From: Opitutia bacterium
GTDB taxonomy: Bacteria > Verrucomicrobiota > Verrucomicrobiia > Opitutales > JABJCN01
Assembly (NCBI GenBank): GCA_018668635.1
Contig: JABJCN010000249.1
Coordinates: forward strand, 1-46,905
Length of the DNA: 46,905 nt
Direction: 5' to 3'
The notes under the pieces: model-generated
What the model saw: the letters and a program-made list of their open reading frames with translations, nothing else
Told to the model about the DNA's origin: nothing
The model's database searches: none
Shown: positions 8,432-17,366 of the stretch, piece by piece
Layout: every line of letters starts with the position of its first letter
Numbering within the stretch: the first letter of the stretch is position 1
Made by a program: the position numbers and the translations under genes

Positions 8432-9781
8432 ATGTTTCGATTTGTTTTTCTAGTTTTATTTCTATTTGAAGCTTCACTTTCCGGAGAACACGTTCGCGAG
8501 TGGAAAAATTTGAAAGGGCAGGTCATCAAGGCGACCCTGCAGGACTTTAAAACTGAATCCGCTGGGGAAGGAAAAGATACAGTAGCATCTGCTAATAAAA
8601 GTCGGAAGGATGACTTGGTTCAACTTGAGGTGGTTATCCCACGGGGAAAAACTGTAGAAAAGGAGCCTTCTCATAAAAAGGTTTACGACATTCCGTTTCC
8701 AGATTTTTCCGATGATGATAAGGAGTACATACTTGATTGGCATTGGTCCCGTCATCGGCAAGCTTTCTTTGATTCCTGCCTTCAGGTCGTTCAGGGGGAG
8801 CAGCGTGCGATCCGCACTACTCGTAGAACAAAGGAAGGTGAACCTCCCAAGCCTCTTTCTGATCGGGTTTATTTACGGGATGGGTCTGAGATTGATGGTG
8901 TTGTGAAAAATTCTCTTTTTTCCATACATACAACCTATGGGGAGTTTGACTTGGAACTCGAGCGTTTGGCCTCAATCCAGTTTGGAGATGGTCTTTCAAC
9001 TCATGATGTTCTCACTGGAGTCAATAAAAACCGCTTCAGTGGTTTTCTTGGTTTTCCTGCCTCACCGGGTAACACGAAGGCCAATTTCCTTACATTCGAA
9101 ACTGTTAATGGGGCTCGGGAAATCCGTCGTGAGGAAGTCCTTCGAATCATCTTTCAAGTCAGGGAAGAAGAGTTGGCCGGGTTGTATCATGATACCTCTG
9201 TCAGTGTCCGTCTCAGGAACAATGATTACTTCGATGCCACGGTTCATGGAGGACAGCTGCCTGTTGGCAACCGCACAATCCTTGTTTCGGAGGTTAAGCA
9301 TGTTCTATTTGAAGGTACTCAGTCGGCTGTAATCCTTAAGAATGGCGGTCGCGAAAATCTTTCATTTCCAGAAGAGGACTTGCCAATGAAGTTGGATTTG
9401 GGACCTGAAATCAAAATCTTTCAAGGTCACTTGGACCGATTAAATTGTGATCCTGATTTTCGGCCTATTGGAACAGTCATTGAGGCTGAGAGCGAAAGGG
9501 CTGCAAACATAAGTTTTGAAAGTGATTTGCCTGGGCGTGTCCGATCTATTAGCTCGAGTTCCATATTCAATGAATTATTACAAAAGGATGATAGAATCGT
9601 AAGTATTAACGGCCGTATTCCAGAATTCCCAGACAAGGGGGATGATTCCTATGAAAAGGCTTTGGACGCTCTTTTTAACAAGAAAAAAGAACCGATTTCT
9701 CATGTCGAGCTGGGAGTGCAGAGAGGCAAGCAGCTCTTTTTTCAGATTACAATTGTGCGGAAAGATGGCACGGATGCTTGA
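8432..9781 (+). CDS. Secreted SHD1-like / beta-repeat / PDZ-like protein, copy 1
   Basis: A 449-residue exported protein with a signal peptide (hydrophobic 2-16, likely cleaved near SLSG-E). Residues 22-120 resemble the SHD1 domain found in Planctomycetota and Verrucomicrobiota: REWKNLKGQ, then DFSDDDKEYILDW. Three beta-rich segments follow, each of the type 'LRDG...G.V....F.....YG...L....L..I.F' (about 148-182, 190-240 and 250-290). The C-terminal 85 residues look like a PDZ domain (KDDRIVSINGRIPEF). No catalytic residues are seen. The next gene, 85 bp downstream, is a full-length paralog. The role is unknown; a periplasmic binding or scaffold protein is a reasonable guess. Confidence 0.7.
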   Translation: MFRFVFLVLFLFEASLSGEHVREWKNLKGQVIKATLQDFKTESAGEGKDTVASANKSRKDDLVQLEVVIPRGKTVEKEPSHKKVYDIPFPDFSDDDKEYILDWHWSRHRQAFFDSCLQVVQGEQRAIRTTRRTKEGEPPKPLSDRVYLRDGSEIDGVVKNSLFSIHTTYGEFDLELERLASIQFGDGLSTHDVLTGVNKNRFSGFLGFPASPGNTKANFLTFETVNGAREIRREEVLRIIFQVREEELAGLYHDTSVSVRLRNNDYFDATVHGGQLPVGNRTILVSEVKHVLFEGTQSAVILKNGGRENLSFPEEDLPMKLDLGPEIKIFQGHLDRLNCDPDFRPIGTVIEAESERAANISFESDLPGRVRSISSSSIFNELLQKDDRIVSINGRIPEFPDKGDDSYEKALDALFNKKKEPISHVELGVQRGKQLFFQITIVRKDGTDA

Positions 9782-9866
9782 TTCGATCTAAAGCTATTAA
9801 TCCTTGAGTCATCCTGCTCATTTCCCTTTATCGTGACTTTTTGCATTTTATTAGCCCTCTTTAATA

Positions 9867-11285
9867 ATGCGTAAGCTTGTCCTATTACTCATCATAATTG
9901 CGGTTTCTCCTGTTGGCGCAGAAGAAGGTTTCCGCCCTTGGAAAACCTTTAAAGGAACAGATTTTGACGCGTTTTTAAAAAATATTTATAAACGCGACAT
10001 CGAGTCTGGTCGATTGATCGGCTATGACCCAGCCTTTCCTGCAGAGACGCTCAAACTTTCCAAGGAACAAATGGAATGGTTGCAGTCAAAAGGAGCCGGG
10101 GAGAAATCCCTTCGCGCCGTTAAACTGACGGTCAAGGTCTATCCGCAGGCAGATCCCAATGTAAGGAAAAGTAAAAAATCTGAACCGAAACAGGTTGATA
10201 TGGACTTTCCCCTATTATTTTTCTCCGATGAGGATCAGGGCTATGTCCTCGACTGGGACTGGCGTCAAAAGCGCCAGACTTTTTTTGACAGTTCTTTGCA
10301 AGTCGTTTTAGGAGAAGAGCGGGATATGCAAAAGGAGCGAAGGCAACCGGGACCACAGTATGATTTGATTTACCTACGTGAAGGGTCAAGGTCCTTTAAA
10401 ATTAAAGGCGTTGTACAGAATTCACGTTTTGCCCTGCGCTCGAACTACGGGCGTTTTGAGGTAAATCGTGATCGCTTGGCAGGCATACAATTTCGGGACG
10501 AATCTGGTGGTCTTGACGTTGTGATTGGAGTTAATAATAATCGTTTGAGTGGCTTTTTGGGCCTTCCTGCCGACCCAAATACTGGAGCTCGGATAAATCT
10601 CCTGACTTATGAGGGAGAAAATGGCGATAAACAGGAGGTTCGTAAGGAAAAAGTTTCCAGAATTATCTTTCGGGTTCGAGAGGATGAGTTGAATGGTCTT
10701 GGAGGTGACAACACTGTCTACGTTCGTTTAAAAAACGGTGATGCCTTTGATGCACGAATTCCCGAGGGGGAGTTTAAGCTTGGGGGGCGTTCAGAGAGAG
10801 TTGCTGATGTTCGGCGGGTTGTGATAAAAGACGGAATACCTACCTTTATGCTTAAGACCGGAAGTAATCCTCCCGGGGAGTTCTCAACTCCTGATCTGCC
10901 ATTTGAATTGGAACTTGGACCACAGATTCAAATATACTCGAAACATCTTGAGCAGATTTCCTGCGAACCCACTTACCGCCCGGTAGGAAGGATAGTGGAA
11001 GCATCAGATGACGGGGACGTTCGCCTTTCCTTTCAAAAAAACCCGGCTCAAGGGAAAGTGCTTTCTGTCTCCAGCAGGTCTGCTTTTGGCACGCTAATGG
11101 AAAAAGGGGATCGGATCGTCAGCATTAACGGTCGAATTCCTGAGTTTCCAACGAAGGGTGATGATTCTTATGAGCTTGCCTGCGAGGCCTTATTCGAAGG
11201 GAAGACCATTCCCAAAATCGTTTTGGGTGTTGAGCGTGGTACACATGTTTTTCATCTCACCATCATCCGCCTATCTGGCGTTTGA
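9867..11285 (+). CDS. Secreted SHD1-like / beta-repeat / PDZ-like protein, copy 2
   Basis: A 472-residue paralog of the preceding gene with the same order of parts: signal peptide (hydrophobic 3-17, ending VGAEEG), an SHD1-like segment (FRPWKTFKG, later FFSDEDQGYVLDWDW), beta-rich repeats (YLREGSRSFKIKGVVQNSRF; VYVRLKNGDAFDA) and a C-terminal PDZ-like domain (KGDRIVSINGRIPEFPTKGDDSYELA). The motif INGRIPEFP-KGDDSYE is nearly the same in both copies, so the C-terminal domain is the best-conserved part. The first 80 residues carry an insertion relative to copy 1. This points to tandem duplication followed by divergence. The stop is 35 bp from that of the convergent Bax-inhibitor gene. Confidence 0.7.
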   Translation: MRKLVLLLIIIAVSPVGAEEGFRPWKTFKGTDFDAFLKNIYKRDIESGRLIGYDPAFPAETLKLSKEQMEWLQSKGAGEKSLRAVKLTVKVYPQADPNVRKSKKSEPKQVDMDFPLLFFSDEDQGYVLDWDWRQKRQTFFDSSLQVVLGEERDMQKERRQPGPQYDLIYLREGSRSFKIKGVVQNSRFALRSNYGRFEVNRDRLAGIQFRDESGGLDVVIGVNNNRLSGFLGLPADPNTGARINLLTYEGENGDKQEVRKEKVSRIIFRVREDELNGLGGDNTVYVRLKNGDAFDARIPEGEFKLGGRSERVADVRRVVIKDGIPTFMLKTGSNPPGEFSTPDLPFELELGPQIQIYSKHLEQISCEPTYRPVGRIVEASDDGDVRLSFQKNPAQGKVLSVSSRSAFGTLMEKGDRIVSINGRIPEFPTKGDDSYELACEALFEGKTIPKIVLGVERGTHVFHLTIIRLSGV

Positions 11286-11320
11286 TGGGCAAGCCCTCTC
11301 TCTTCCTCAGTTTAAGAAGG

Positions 11321-12037
11321 CTAGTCGCGGTTTGCGAACGCAAGTAATATTCGCAGGATGTACCAAAACAGCATGGCTACGCTGGCAAATAGGGATAGAG
11401 CAGCTGCTACGTGTTCATCCGTTCTATAGTGGTGCAGAATATTAGATGTCGTGTAGAGTATTGATCCAGCGGCAAAGCCGACCATGATTACTGAGAACCA
11501 AAGCCCCAAGCTATAGCCTGTGAAAATACCAATCACAATTGCGCCCAGTGCAAGTAATCCGCCGATGGCAAGTATATTCCCCATGAAAGAGAAATCCTTT
11601 CGGGTTATGAAAACTGTTGCTGTGAGTCCTGCAACAAGAAGGAGGGTCATAAGAGCCGCTGTAGTGACTATATCACCACTACCCGTGTATTGGATGGCAA
11701 TGTACAGCATAGGTAGAAATACAATTGCCTCTGCCACTACGAATAATCCTAGTCCAAGGTATTGCATGCCAGGATTGGCACGAGAACGAGCAAGGTTGTC
11801 TGCCAGGTAACTAACTCCCATAAAACATCCAAGGACAATCAACCAAGTGTACTTGCCTCCAAGCATTTTTTGGATCAATCCCTCCGCCATGGGGGAGCTT
11901 AAAAGCATTGCCTCAATCCCTGCAAAGGCAATAATAGCCAAGGCTAAATGTACATATGTTCGTCGGATGAACGTTGCCCGTTCTGTTGGGTTGGCTGTGG
12001 CAGCCGTTACGGAGTGAGAGTATCTTGCTTGATCCAT
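11321..12037 (-). CDS. Bax inhibitor-1/YccA family membrane protein
   Basis: A 238-residue integral membrane protein with seven hydrophobic helices, the size and topology of bacterial BI-1 proteins (YbhL/YccA). The N-terminal stretch ATANPTERATFIRRTYVHLALAI and the C-terminal RILLAFANRD are family-like. Related bacterial proteins are pH-sensitive calcium leak channels or modulators of FtsH, but the role here is not shown by the sequence. It is monocistronic. The 222 bp upstream, shared with the divergent DoxX-like gene, contain a GC-poor spacer and no identified operator. Confidence 0.9.
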   Translation of the reverse strand: MDQARYSHSVTAATANPTERATFIRRTYVHLALAIIAFAGIEAMLLSSPMAEGLIQKMLGGKYTWLIVLGCFMGVSYLADNLARSRANPGMQYLGLGLFVVAEAIVFLPMLYIAIQYTGSGDIVTTAALMTLLLVAGLTATVFITRKDFSFMGNILAIGGLLALGAIVIGIFTGYSLGLWFSVIMVGFAAGSILYTTSNILHHYRTDEHVAAALSLFASVAMLFWYILRILLAFANRD

Positions 12038-12259
12038 AATTTGATTCTTTGAAAAATTTAAACTATCCTAATATTTTGGGGCCGTTTAGGATGGCCGTTT
12101 GCTAGATAATTGCAAGCCTATCATGCTTACTATGTTTGTTGAATATTGTGGAGTGAATCGGACTTGCGAAAGTTTAAAAATCCCCTCAACATCGCGACCC
12201 TTTATTTTTTGGCTAAATTTTAAAAGCCACAAAATAGGAAACATTAAACCGACACATTC

Positions 12260-13483
12260 ATGAGTGATAATTCCTCCTCAACCCCTCCTCCTCCCCACCC
12301 CACCCAAAATCTTTTCAAAGCCATCCTTGAATGGCCAGGGGAGGTCTGGGCTTTCATGTTGTTACGCATTGGTCTGGGTGTTCGTTTCTTTACGGCGGGA
12401 ATAGAGAAATTTAGAGGTCCTCAGTACAGGCTGAATCCTGAACAGATGAAAGGGATTTCTGACGAAATGACTCCTGAACAGATTAAGGCGAACACGGAGG
12501 TGTTTCCTTCAAAAATTGAAGAATTTGTTCACGGCGAACTCTCTGAGAAGTATGAAGGGGACAATGGGTTAGACCCCGAAGCCGTGAAAGAGGCTTTTGG
12601 TGAGCGGTTTTTTGATGCTTATGTACAACACTATGAGAACCCCGTTATCGACTTCGAGAAGCTACCAGGCGGGGACCCGAAGCTTTTATTGGACCCCTTC
12701 ATTCAAGAGGCGCTAACGGATCGTCTTGCCAATGACAACGGTGGTTTGGATATGGCTCAGGTCACAACAGCTTTCGGAAAAGATTTTGCTCAAACCGAAA
12801 AGTTCTTTGAAGTGGATGGAGGAGAAAAATTCTTCACTGATGAATTACTGAATGTATTGGTGGATACGCCAAAGGAGAAGCTTGGGGAAGTACTTGGTTC
12901 CGATGCCCTTGGCGCCTTTGTCCAGTACATCGGAGATGAGTTTGGTCGGCAAGTGATCCAGTCTGGAACTCAATTTAACAGCACGTTGGTCGATCTGCTC
13001 GCGAATACCAGCGACTCCAATCAGATTGCCAAAACGCTTGGTTACGATGCCCATTCGTTAATTGTTGATGCAGTCAAGAAATCCATAGCCAATTTCGGTC
13101 CCGATTCGATCAATACTAGCTACGTCTACAATCTCCGCAACTACTACTCCAACCAAGAGAAGTTTCTTGAAGTGCAAGAAACCTGGTATGCCACCTTTCC
13201 AATCATGCCACAGTGGTCACTGAAACCTTTTGTCTATGGTCTTGGCTATGTTTTGGTAGTGGCAGGCTTGACTACGTTGCTAGGCATCAAGACACGCCTC
13301 TCCTTGGCCGTTATGGCTGCTACCTATTTGGCACTTGCCTTTGGGGCAGGGGTACTCGCTTCTGGGCCAAGTACCGATCCAGTTCAATTCAATATTTTGC
13401 TTACAATGCTTTTCGTTCATGTCTTCATGACCGTTTATGCCTTGAAGCTCTCTAAGCACGACAAATTTTCCCTTTTGAAATAG
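12260..13483 (+). CDS. DoxX-like membrane protein with large repeated insertion
   Basis: A 407-residue protein whose ends match DoxX-type membrane proteins: a first helix at about 30-50 (WAFMLLRIGLGVRFFTAGIEKF), and three helices at about 322-400 with the family-like pattern YGLGYVLVVAGLTTLLG followed by KTRLSLAVMAATYLALAFG. Between them lie about 260 hydrophilic residues absent from ordinary DoxX (about 130-160 residues in total). This insert has internal similarity: GDNGLDPEAVKEAFG and NDNGGLDMAQVTTAFG are about 80 residues apart. DoxX proteins have been linked to sulfur and redox metabolism, but the function here is open. It precedes a Tat-exported oxidoreductase by 82 bp. Confidence 0.7.
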   Translation: MSDNSSSTPPPPHPTQNLFKAILEWPGEVWAFMLLRIGLGVRFFTAGIEKFRGPQYRLNPEQMKGISDEMTPEQIKANTEVFPSKIEEFVHGELSEKYEGDNGLDPEAVKEAFGERFFDAYVQHYENPVIDFEKLPGGDPKLLLDPFIQEALTDRLANDNGGLDMAQVTTAFGKDFAQTEKFFEVDGGEKFFTDELLNVLVDTPKEKLGEVLGSDALGAFVQYIGDEFGRQVIQSGTQFNSTLVDLLANTSDSNQIAKTLGYDAHSLIVDAVKKSIANFGPDSINTSYVYNLRNYYSNQEKFLEVQETWYATFPIMPQWSLKPFVYGLGYVLVVAGLTTLLGIKTRLSLAVMAATYLALAFGAGVLASGPSTDPVQFNILLTMLFVHVFMTVYALKLSKHDKFSLLK

Positions 13484-13565
13484 GTTGGGTCCACTTATTA
13501 GTCCTAAGCTAGATACCACCGATCAATTTACTACTATATCATTAACAAATCACAGATAACCAAGA

Positions 13566-14963
13566 ATGAGCCACAAAAAGCCAGATAACTCATCCTCAGA
13601 GAAAAGTCCTTCCCTAAACCGGCGCGACTTCATAGCAACTACAGCCACAGCCGGTGGTTTAGCAATTGCCGCACCTTCCATCATTAAAGCCCAGAGTTCG
13701 TCCGACGAGATCAATGTCGGCCTCATTTCATTCGGCCAGCAAGGTCAGGTACAAGTCGAAGCCTCTATTGATATTCCTAACGTTAAGTTTCGTGCCATTT
13801 GCGATATTTGGCCTTACGCTCAGAAGAAAGGCATCGGCACCTTACTCCGCTATGGGCATGACGTTCGTGAGCATGCTTACACAGATTACCGAGAGATGCT
13901 GGAAAAAGAGAAGGGCCTTGATGCAGTTTTGATTGCTTCCCCAGATTTTATGCACTCCCCAATGACCGTTGATGCTCTTTCCGCAGGTAAACACGTCTAT
14001 TGCGAGAAACTTATGTCCAACACAGTTGAGGGAGCACGTTCCATGGTTAAAGCGTCCCAAGACAGTGGCAACCTTCTCCAGATAGGTCACCAACGTCGTA
14101 GTAACCCTCGATATCTCCACGCTAAAGAAAAACTTGTTAATAAGCAGGATAAAGGTGGTGCTGGCATCTTTGGCCGTATTACCCATGCAAACGGCCAATG
14201 GAATCGTGCGGTAAGCAAAGCCCGCACTATTCGAGACCGCTACAATCTAGATGAGGCTACCCTCAAGAAAAACGGCTTTGAAAACATGCACCAGTTTCTT
14301 AACTGGCGTTGGTTCAAAAAGCTTGGCGGCGGGCCTGTCAGCGATCTTGGTGCACACCAGATAGACATTTTTAACTGGTTTCTAGATGCCAAGCCTACTT
14401 CCGTTCAGGCTAGTGGAGGAGTCGACTACTACGACTCTTACGAGTGGCACGATAACGTTATGTGCATTTACGAGTACGACACCCCTAACGGTATGGCACG
14501 TGCCTCCTATCAGGTGCTTACTACAACCAGTGCCGGTGGTGGCTTCTTTGAGTATTTCATGGGTGACGAAGGTTGTATGAAAATCTCTGAGATTCCACGC
14601 CTCACCAAGATTTATCGCGAAGCCCATGCGCCTGAATGGGATGGCTGGATTGAGCGAGAAATTCTCAAGCAGAATGCTACTGCTTACAAAGCCAGTGAAG
14701 AGGTAAAGGTTGATGTACGTGAGTCTCCTCCTCTTGCAGAGTATTTGTTGCCAGTCGATCTCAAGAAAAAGATCCACCAACCACACCTTGAGAATTTCTT
14801 TGAGGCTGTCCGCATGCACTCCGCTGACAAGTCCAAAGCGAAGTCTCACTTGAACTGCCCGGGTGAAACTGGTTTTGAGACCGCAGTCACCGTACTTCGT
14901 GTCAATGAAGCTATCGAAGCCCGCAAAGCTCTCGCCTTTGAAAAGAGTGAGTTCAATGTTTAA
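13566..14963 (+). CDS. Tat-exported Gfo/Idh/MocA-family oxidoreductase
   Basis: A 465-residue NAD(P)-dependent oxidoreductase-like protein acting on sugars or sugar derivatives. A twin-arginine signal lies at 19-43 (NRRDFIATTATAGG, ending IIKAQ), so it is exported folded with its cofactor. The Rossmann domain begins near 49 (INVGLISFG). The usual EKP motif reads CEKLMSN here. A GGGPVSDLGAHQIDIFNW segment matches the C-terminal domain of Tat-type members. The gene lacks a Shine-Dalgarno sequence. It stands between the DoxX-like gene and a discoidin-like gene on the same strand, probably in one transcript. The substrate is unknown. Confidence 0.9.
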   Translation: MSHKKPDNSSSEKSPSLNRRDFIATTATAGGLAIAAPSIIKAQSSSDEINVGLISFGQQGQVQVEASIDIPNVKFRAICDIWPYAQKKGIGTLLRYGHDVREHAYTDYREMLEKEKGLDAVLIASPDFMHSPMTVDALSAGKHVYCEKLMSNTVEGARSMVKASQDSGNLLQIGHQRRSNPRYLHAKEKLVNKQDKGGAGIFGRITHANGQWNRAVSKARTIRDRYNLDEATLKKNGFENMHQFLNWRWFKKLGGGPVSDLGAHQIDIFNWFLDAKPTSVQASGGVDYYDSYEWHDNVMCIYEYDTPNGMARASYQVLTTTSAGGGFFEYFMGDEGCMKISEIPRLTKIYREAHAPEWDGWIEREILKQNATAYKASEEVKVDVRESPPLAEYLLPVDLKKKIHQPHLENFFEAVRMHSADKSKAKSHLNCPGETGFETAVTVLRVNEAIEARKALAFEKSEFNV

Positions 14964-15005
14964 ACCCATTCCAAATATCGTTTCCCTATTCTAAGATCAC
15001 TAAAC

Positions 15006-15665
15006 ATGAAATCATCCAAGATTCTCACCCTCGCTGGCTTAGCCCTTTTGCTGACCGCTAGTTCCTCAAATGCTGCCGACAAGGTTCCACTAAAGATCGA
15101 AGTGCCTCGTCCTGTCTTCATAGGTACGCCCAAACCTATCAAGGGTTTTCCCCACTTAGAGAGAAAGGGTCTCAAGCGTGGTGAAATTCTAGTGCCAGCT
15201 GGGACCACGAATATCGCTGCTGGTAAAGAGGTCACGGGTTCTGATGATTTCCCAATCATCGGCGACTTGGAGTTTGTTACCGACGGCGACAAGGATGGGG
15301 AGGAGGGTTACTTCGTGGAACTAGCTCCTAAAACTCAGTGGGTTCAGATTGACCTCAAGAAGGCTTCCGAAGTTCACGGCGTATGTATTTGGCATTTCCA
15401 TAGCCAGGCTCGTGCCTATCACGACGTAATCGTTCAAATCTCCGACGACCCCGACTTTGTGGATGGTGTAAAAACTGTCTATAACAGTGACCACGATAAC
15501 TCCTCAAAACTCGGCGTTGGCAAAGACCTTGCCTACATCGAGACCTACAAGGGCAAGTACATTGATGCCAAGGGAGCGAAGGGGCGCTATGTTCGCCTCT
15601 ATAGCGCCGGCAATAGTACCAATGCCATGAACCACTACATTGAAGTCGAAGTTTTCGGCAAATAG
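15006..15665 (+). CDS. Secreted discoidin (F5/8 type C)-like protein
   Basis: A 219-residue exported protein. The signal peptide covers about 1-24 (ILTLAGLALLLTASSSNAADK). The mature part has the pattern of a discoidin-like beta-sandwich: NIAAGKEVTGSDDFP near 77, WVQIDLKKASEVHGVCIWHF near 115-134, and GRYVRLYSAG near 192. Such domains bind carbohydrate or other surfaces. No catalytic domain is present, so it is a stand-alone binding module, perhaps working with the exported oxidoreductase 42 bp upstream. A strong hairpin follows the gene. Confidence 0.75.
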   Translation: MKSSKILTLAGLALLLTASSSNAADKVPLKIEVPRPVFIGTPKPIKGFPHLERKGLKRGEILVPAGTTNIAAGKEVTGSDDFPIIGDLEFVTDGDKDGEEGYFVELAPKTQWVQIDLKKASEVHGVCIWHFHSQARAYHDVIVQISDDPDFVDGVKTVYNSDHDNSSKLGVGKDLAYIETYKGKYIDAKGAKGRYVRLYSAGNSTNAMNHYIEVEVFGK

Positions 15666-15693
15666 TAGACGTTTTTTCTAAACACCAACTTTC

Positions 15694-15726
15694 ACGGCCC
15701 CGTGATGCCTCCGCGTCCGGGGCCGT
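15694..15726 (+). terminator. Strong hairpin, probable transcription terminator
   Basis: A perfect 9-bp GC-rich stem (ACGGCCCCG at 15694-15702 with CGGGGCCGT at 15718-15726) closes a 15-nt loop, 28 bp after the discoidin-like stop. The T-tract after it is weak (TTTAG), though TTTTTT precedes it. It probably ends or attenuates the upstream transcript. The upstream GTG/ATG codons of the next gene's open frame lie inside this hairpin and are unlikely starts. Confidence 0.65.
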
Positions 15727-15755
15727 TTAGTACACTTCGTTTGCCTCAACTATTT

Positions 15756-17366
15756 ATGAATCACGCCAAGAAGCCGCGTAATCGAAGACGTAAGCCGCGT
15801 GCTGGAGGAGGAACCGTCCGCGGATTCAATTACGCTCTTATTTTGGTCTGCCTTCTTGGTTTATGGTTAAGATTCCCCGCTCTCGACCAGAAGCCTCTCC
15901 ATCACGACGAGGCGAACCAAGCAGTCAAGTTTGGTCAATTATTGGAGACAGGGGACTACAAGTATGATCCTGTTGACCACCATGGCCCTACTCTCTACTA
16001 CTTGACTCTCCCTGTCGCTTGGCTCAAGGGCGAGAAGTCCCTTCTCGACATTGATGAATGGACGATTCGCCTAGTGCCGCTGGTCTTCGGTGTGGCGTTG
16101 CTTTGGCTTCCGATATTAGCCCGTGGGGCTTTGGGGTATATGGGGGTACTAGTTACTTCGCTGTTACTGGCTACCTCGCCCATCTTTACCTACTACAGCC
16201 GTTACTATGTTCAGGAGATGCTGTTTGTCTTCTTTACACTTGGGGCGCTAGTTAGTCTCTGGCGTTATCAAACCTCAAAGCAAGTTTCATGGGCGGTCTG
16301 GTTCGGGCTTTCTTGCGGATTGATGCATACGACTAAGGAGACCTGCGTGCTCAGTTTCGCCGCCATGGTGGCGGGTGGAGTGATCTTATTCGAGCCATGG
16401 CGCAAGGCAGGTCGAATGGATTTACGCCTACTCGGAAAATTTTCTGCTGGAGCTTGGGCACTACGGGTTTGGATCATCGTAGCCTTAGTCTTGTTCAGTT
16501 CCTTCTTCACCCACTGGGAAGGAGTTGCCAAAGCTTTTGGTGCCTACTTCCATACTGTCGACCGCGCCGGTGGGCAAGGGCACGAAAAATTGTTCAGCTA
16601 TTACTGGAGCATTCTCTTCAGTTACTCAGAGGAAGGCTACTCCAGCAGTGAAATTCCCCTATTGCTGACTGGGTTGGTGGGAATTGTTTTCGCCTTCGTA
16701 GAAAAAGCAAACAACCCGCGTCGCCGTGCAGCTCGCTTCCTCGCCGTTTACGCGCTGACAATTTGGCTCATTTACGGCCTTATTCCTTACAAGACTCCAT
16801 GGTTGGCTCTCAATTTTCTTCTCGGATTTGCCTTGTTGGGCGGTCACGGTATAGACCGGCTTCTCCAAGTAGTCCGCTTCAATGATGCCCGTCTTGCAAT
16901 CGGCTTGCTTTTGTCTTGGGGCCTGTTTGCCGCTCACGGACGCGCTCGGTTGGCTACGAGCGCCTACTACGCTGCCGACATGCGCAATCCTTACGCCTAT
17001 GTCCACACCACCGATGATTTCCTTAAGCTCGTAGGAGAGGTTCAATCTTTGCGTGTTCACCACAAACTTGGCATGGGCGCACGTATCAAAATCTTCACTA
17101 AAAGTGAGGCGGAGCACTGGCCTTTCCCTTGGTATCTCCGCGGATACGAACGCTTAAAATATTATGTCGGCATCCCTGAAGATAGCTACCTTGACGCCGA
17201 GTTCATTATTGTTCATCCAGATCTTAAGGATGAATTGCTTCAAAGTTTGAGCAAAGAATACTACGACCCCTACACAGATTACTCTCTTCGGGAAGGCATT
17301 ATATTGAACCTCATCTATGGTCAGGGTATCCGTGATGCCTTCATCAAAGCCGAGACTACTCCGTGA
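15756..17366 (+). CDS. Agl23/TIGR03663-family polytopic membrane protein
   Basis: A 536-residue membrane protein starting at ATG 15756. The open frame continues upstream to a GTG at 15702, but that lies in a terminator hairpin. After a very basic N-terminus (NHAKKPRNRRRKPR) there are about ten hydrophobic helices. The first loop has LHHDEANQAVKFGQLLETG followed by HHGPTLYYLT, the hallmark of TIGR03663/Agl23-like proteins, related to GT39/GT83 lipid-linked sugar transferases. The D-E pair in HHDEAN corresponds to the metal/substrate site of such enzymes. The last 150 residues form an extracytoplasmic domain. Its stop overlaps the apbE-like start by 4 bp. The sugar and acceptor are unknown. Confidence 0.8.
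   Translation: MNHAKKPRNRRRKPRAGGGTVRGFNYALILVCLLGLWLRFPALDQKPLHHDEANQAVKFGQLLETGDYKYDPVDHHGPTLYYLTLPVAWLKGEKSLLDIDEWTIRLVPLVFGVALLWLPILARGALGYMGVLVTSLLLATSPIFTYYSRYYVQEMLFVFFTLGALVSLWRYQTSKQVSWAVWFGLSCGLMHTTKETCVLSFAAMVAGGVILFEPWRKAGRMDLRLLGKFSAGAWALRVWIIVALVLFSSFFTHWEGVAKAFGAYFHTVDRAGGQGHEKLFSYYWSILFSYSEEGYSSSEIPLLLTGLVGIVFAFVEKANNPRRRAARFLAVYALTIWLIYGLIPYKTPWLALNFLLGFALLGGHGIDRLLQVVRFNDARLAIGLLLSWGLFAAHGRARLATSAYYAADMRNPYAYVHTTDDFLKLVGEVQSLRVHHKLGMGARIKIFTKSEAEHWPFPWYLRGYERLKYYVGIPEDSYLDAEFIIVHPDLKDELLQSLSKEYYDPYTDYSLREGIILNLIYGQGIRDAFIKAETTP

Noticed and set aside
15702-15755. N-terminal extension of the Agl23-like gene from GTG 15702
   Set aside because: The codons lie inside a GC-rich terminator hairpin and encode a Pro-rich stretch not typical of the family; ATG 15756 fits better.
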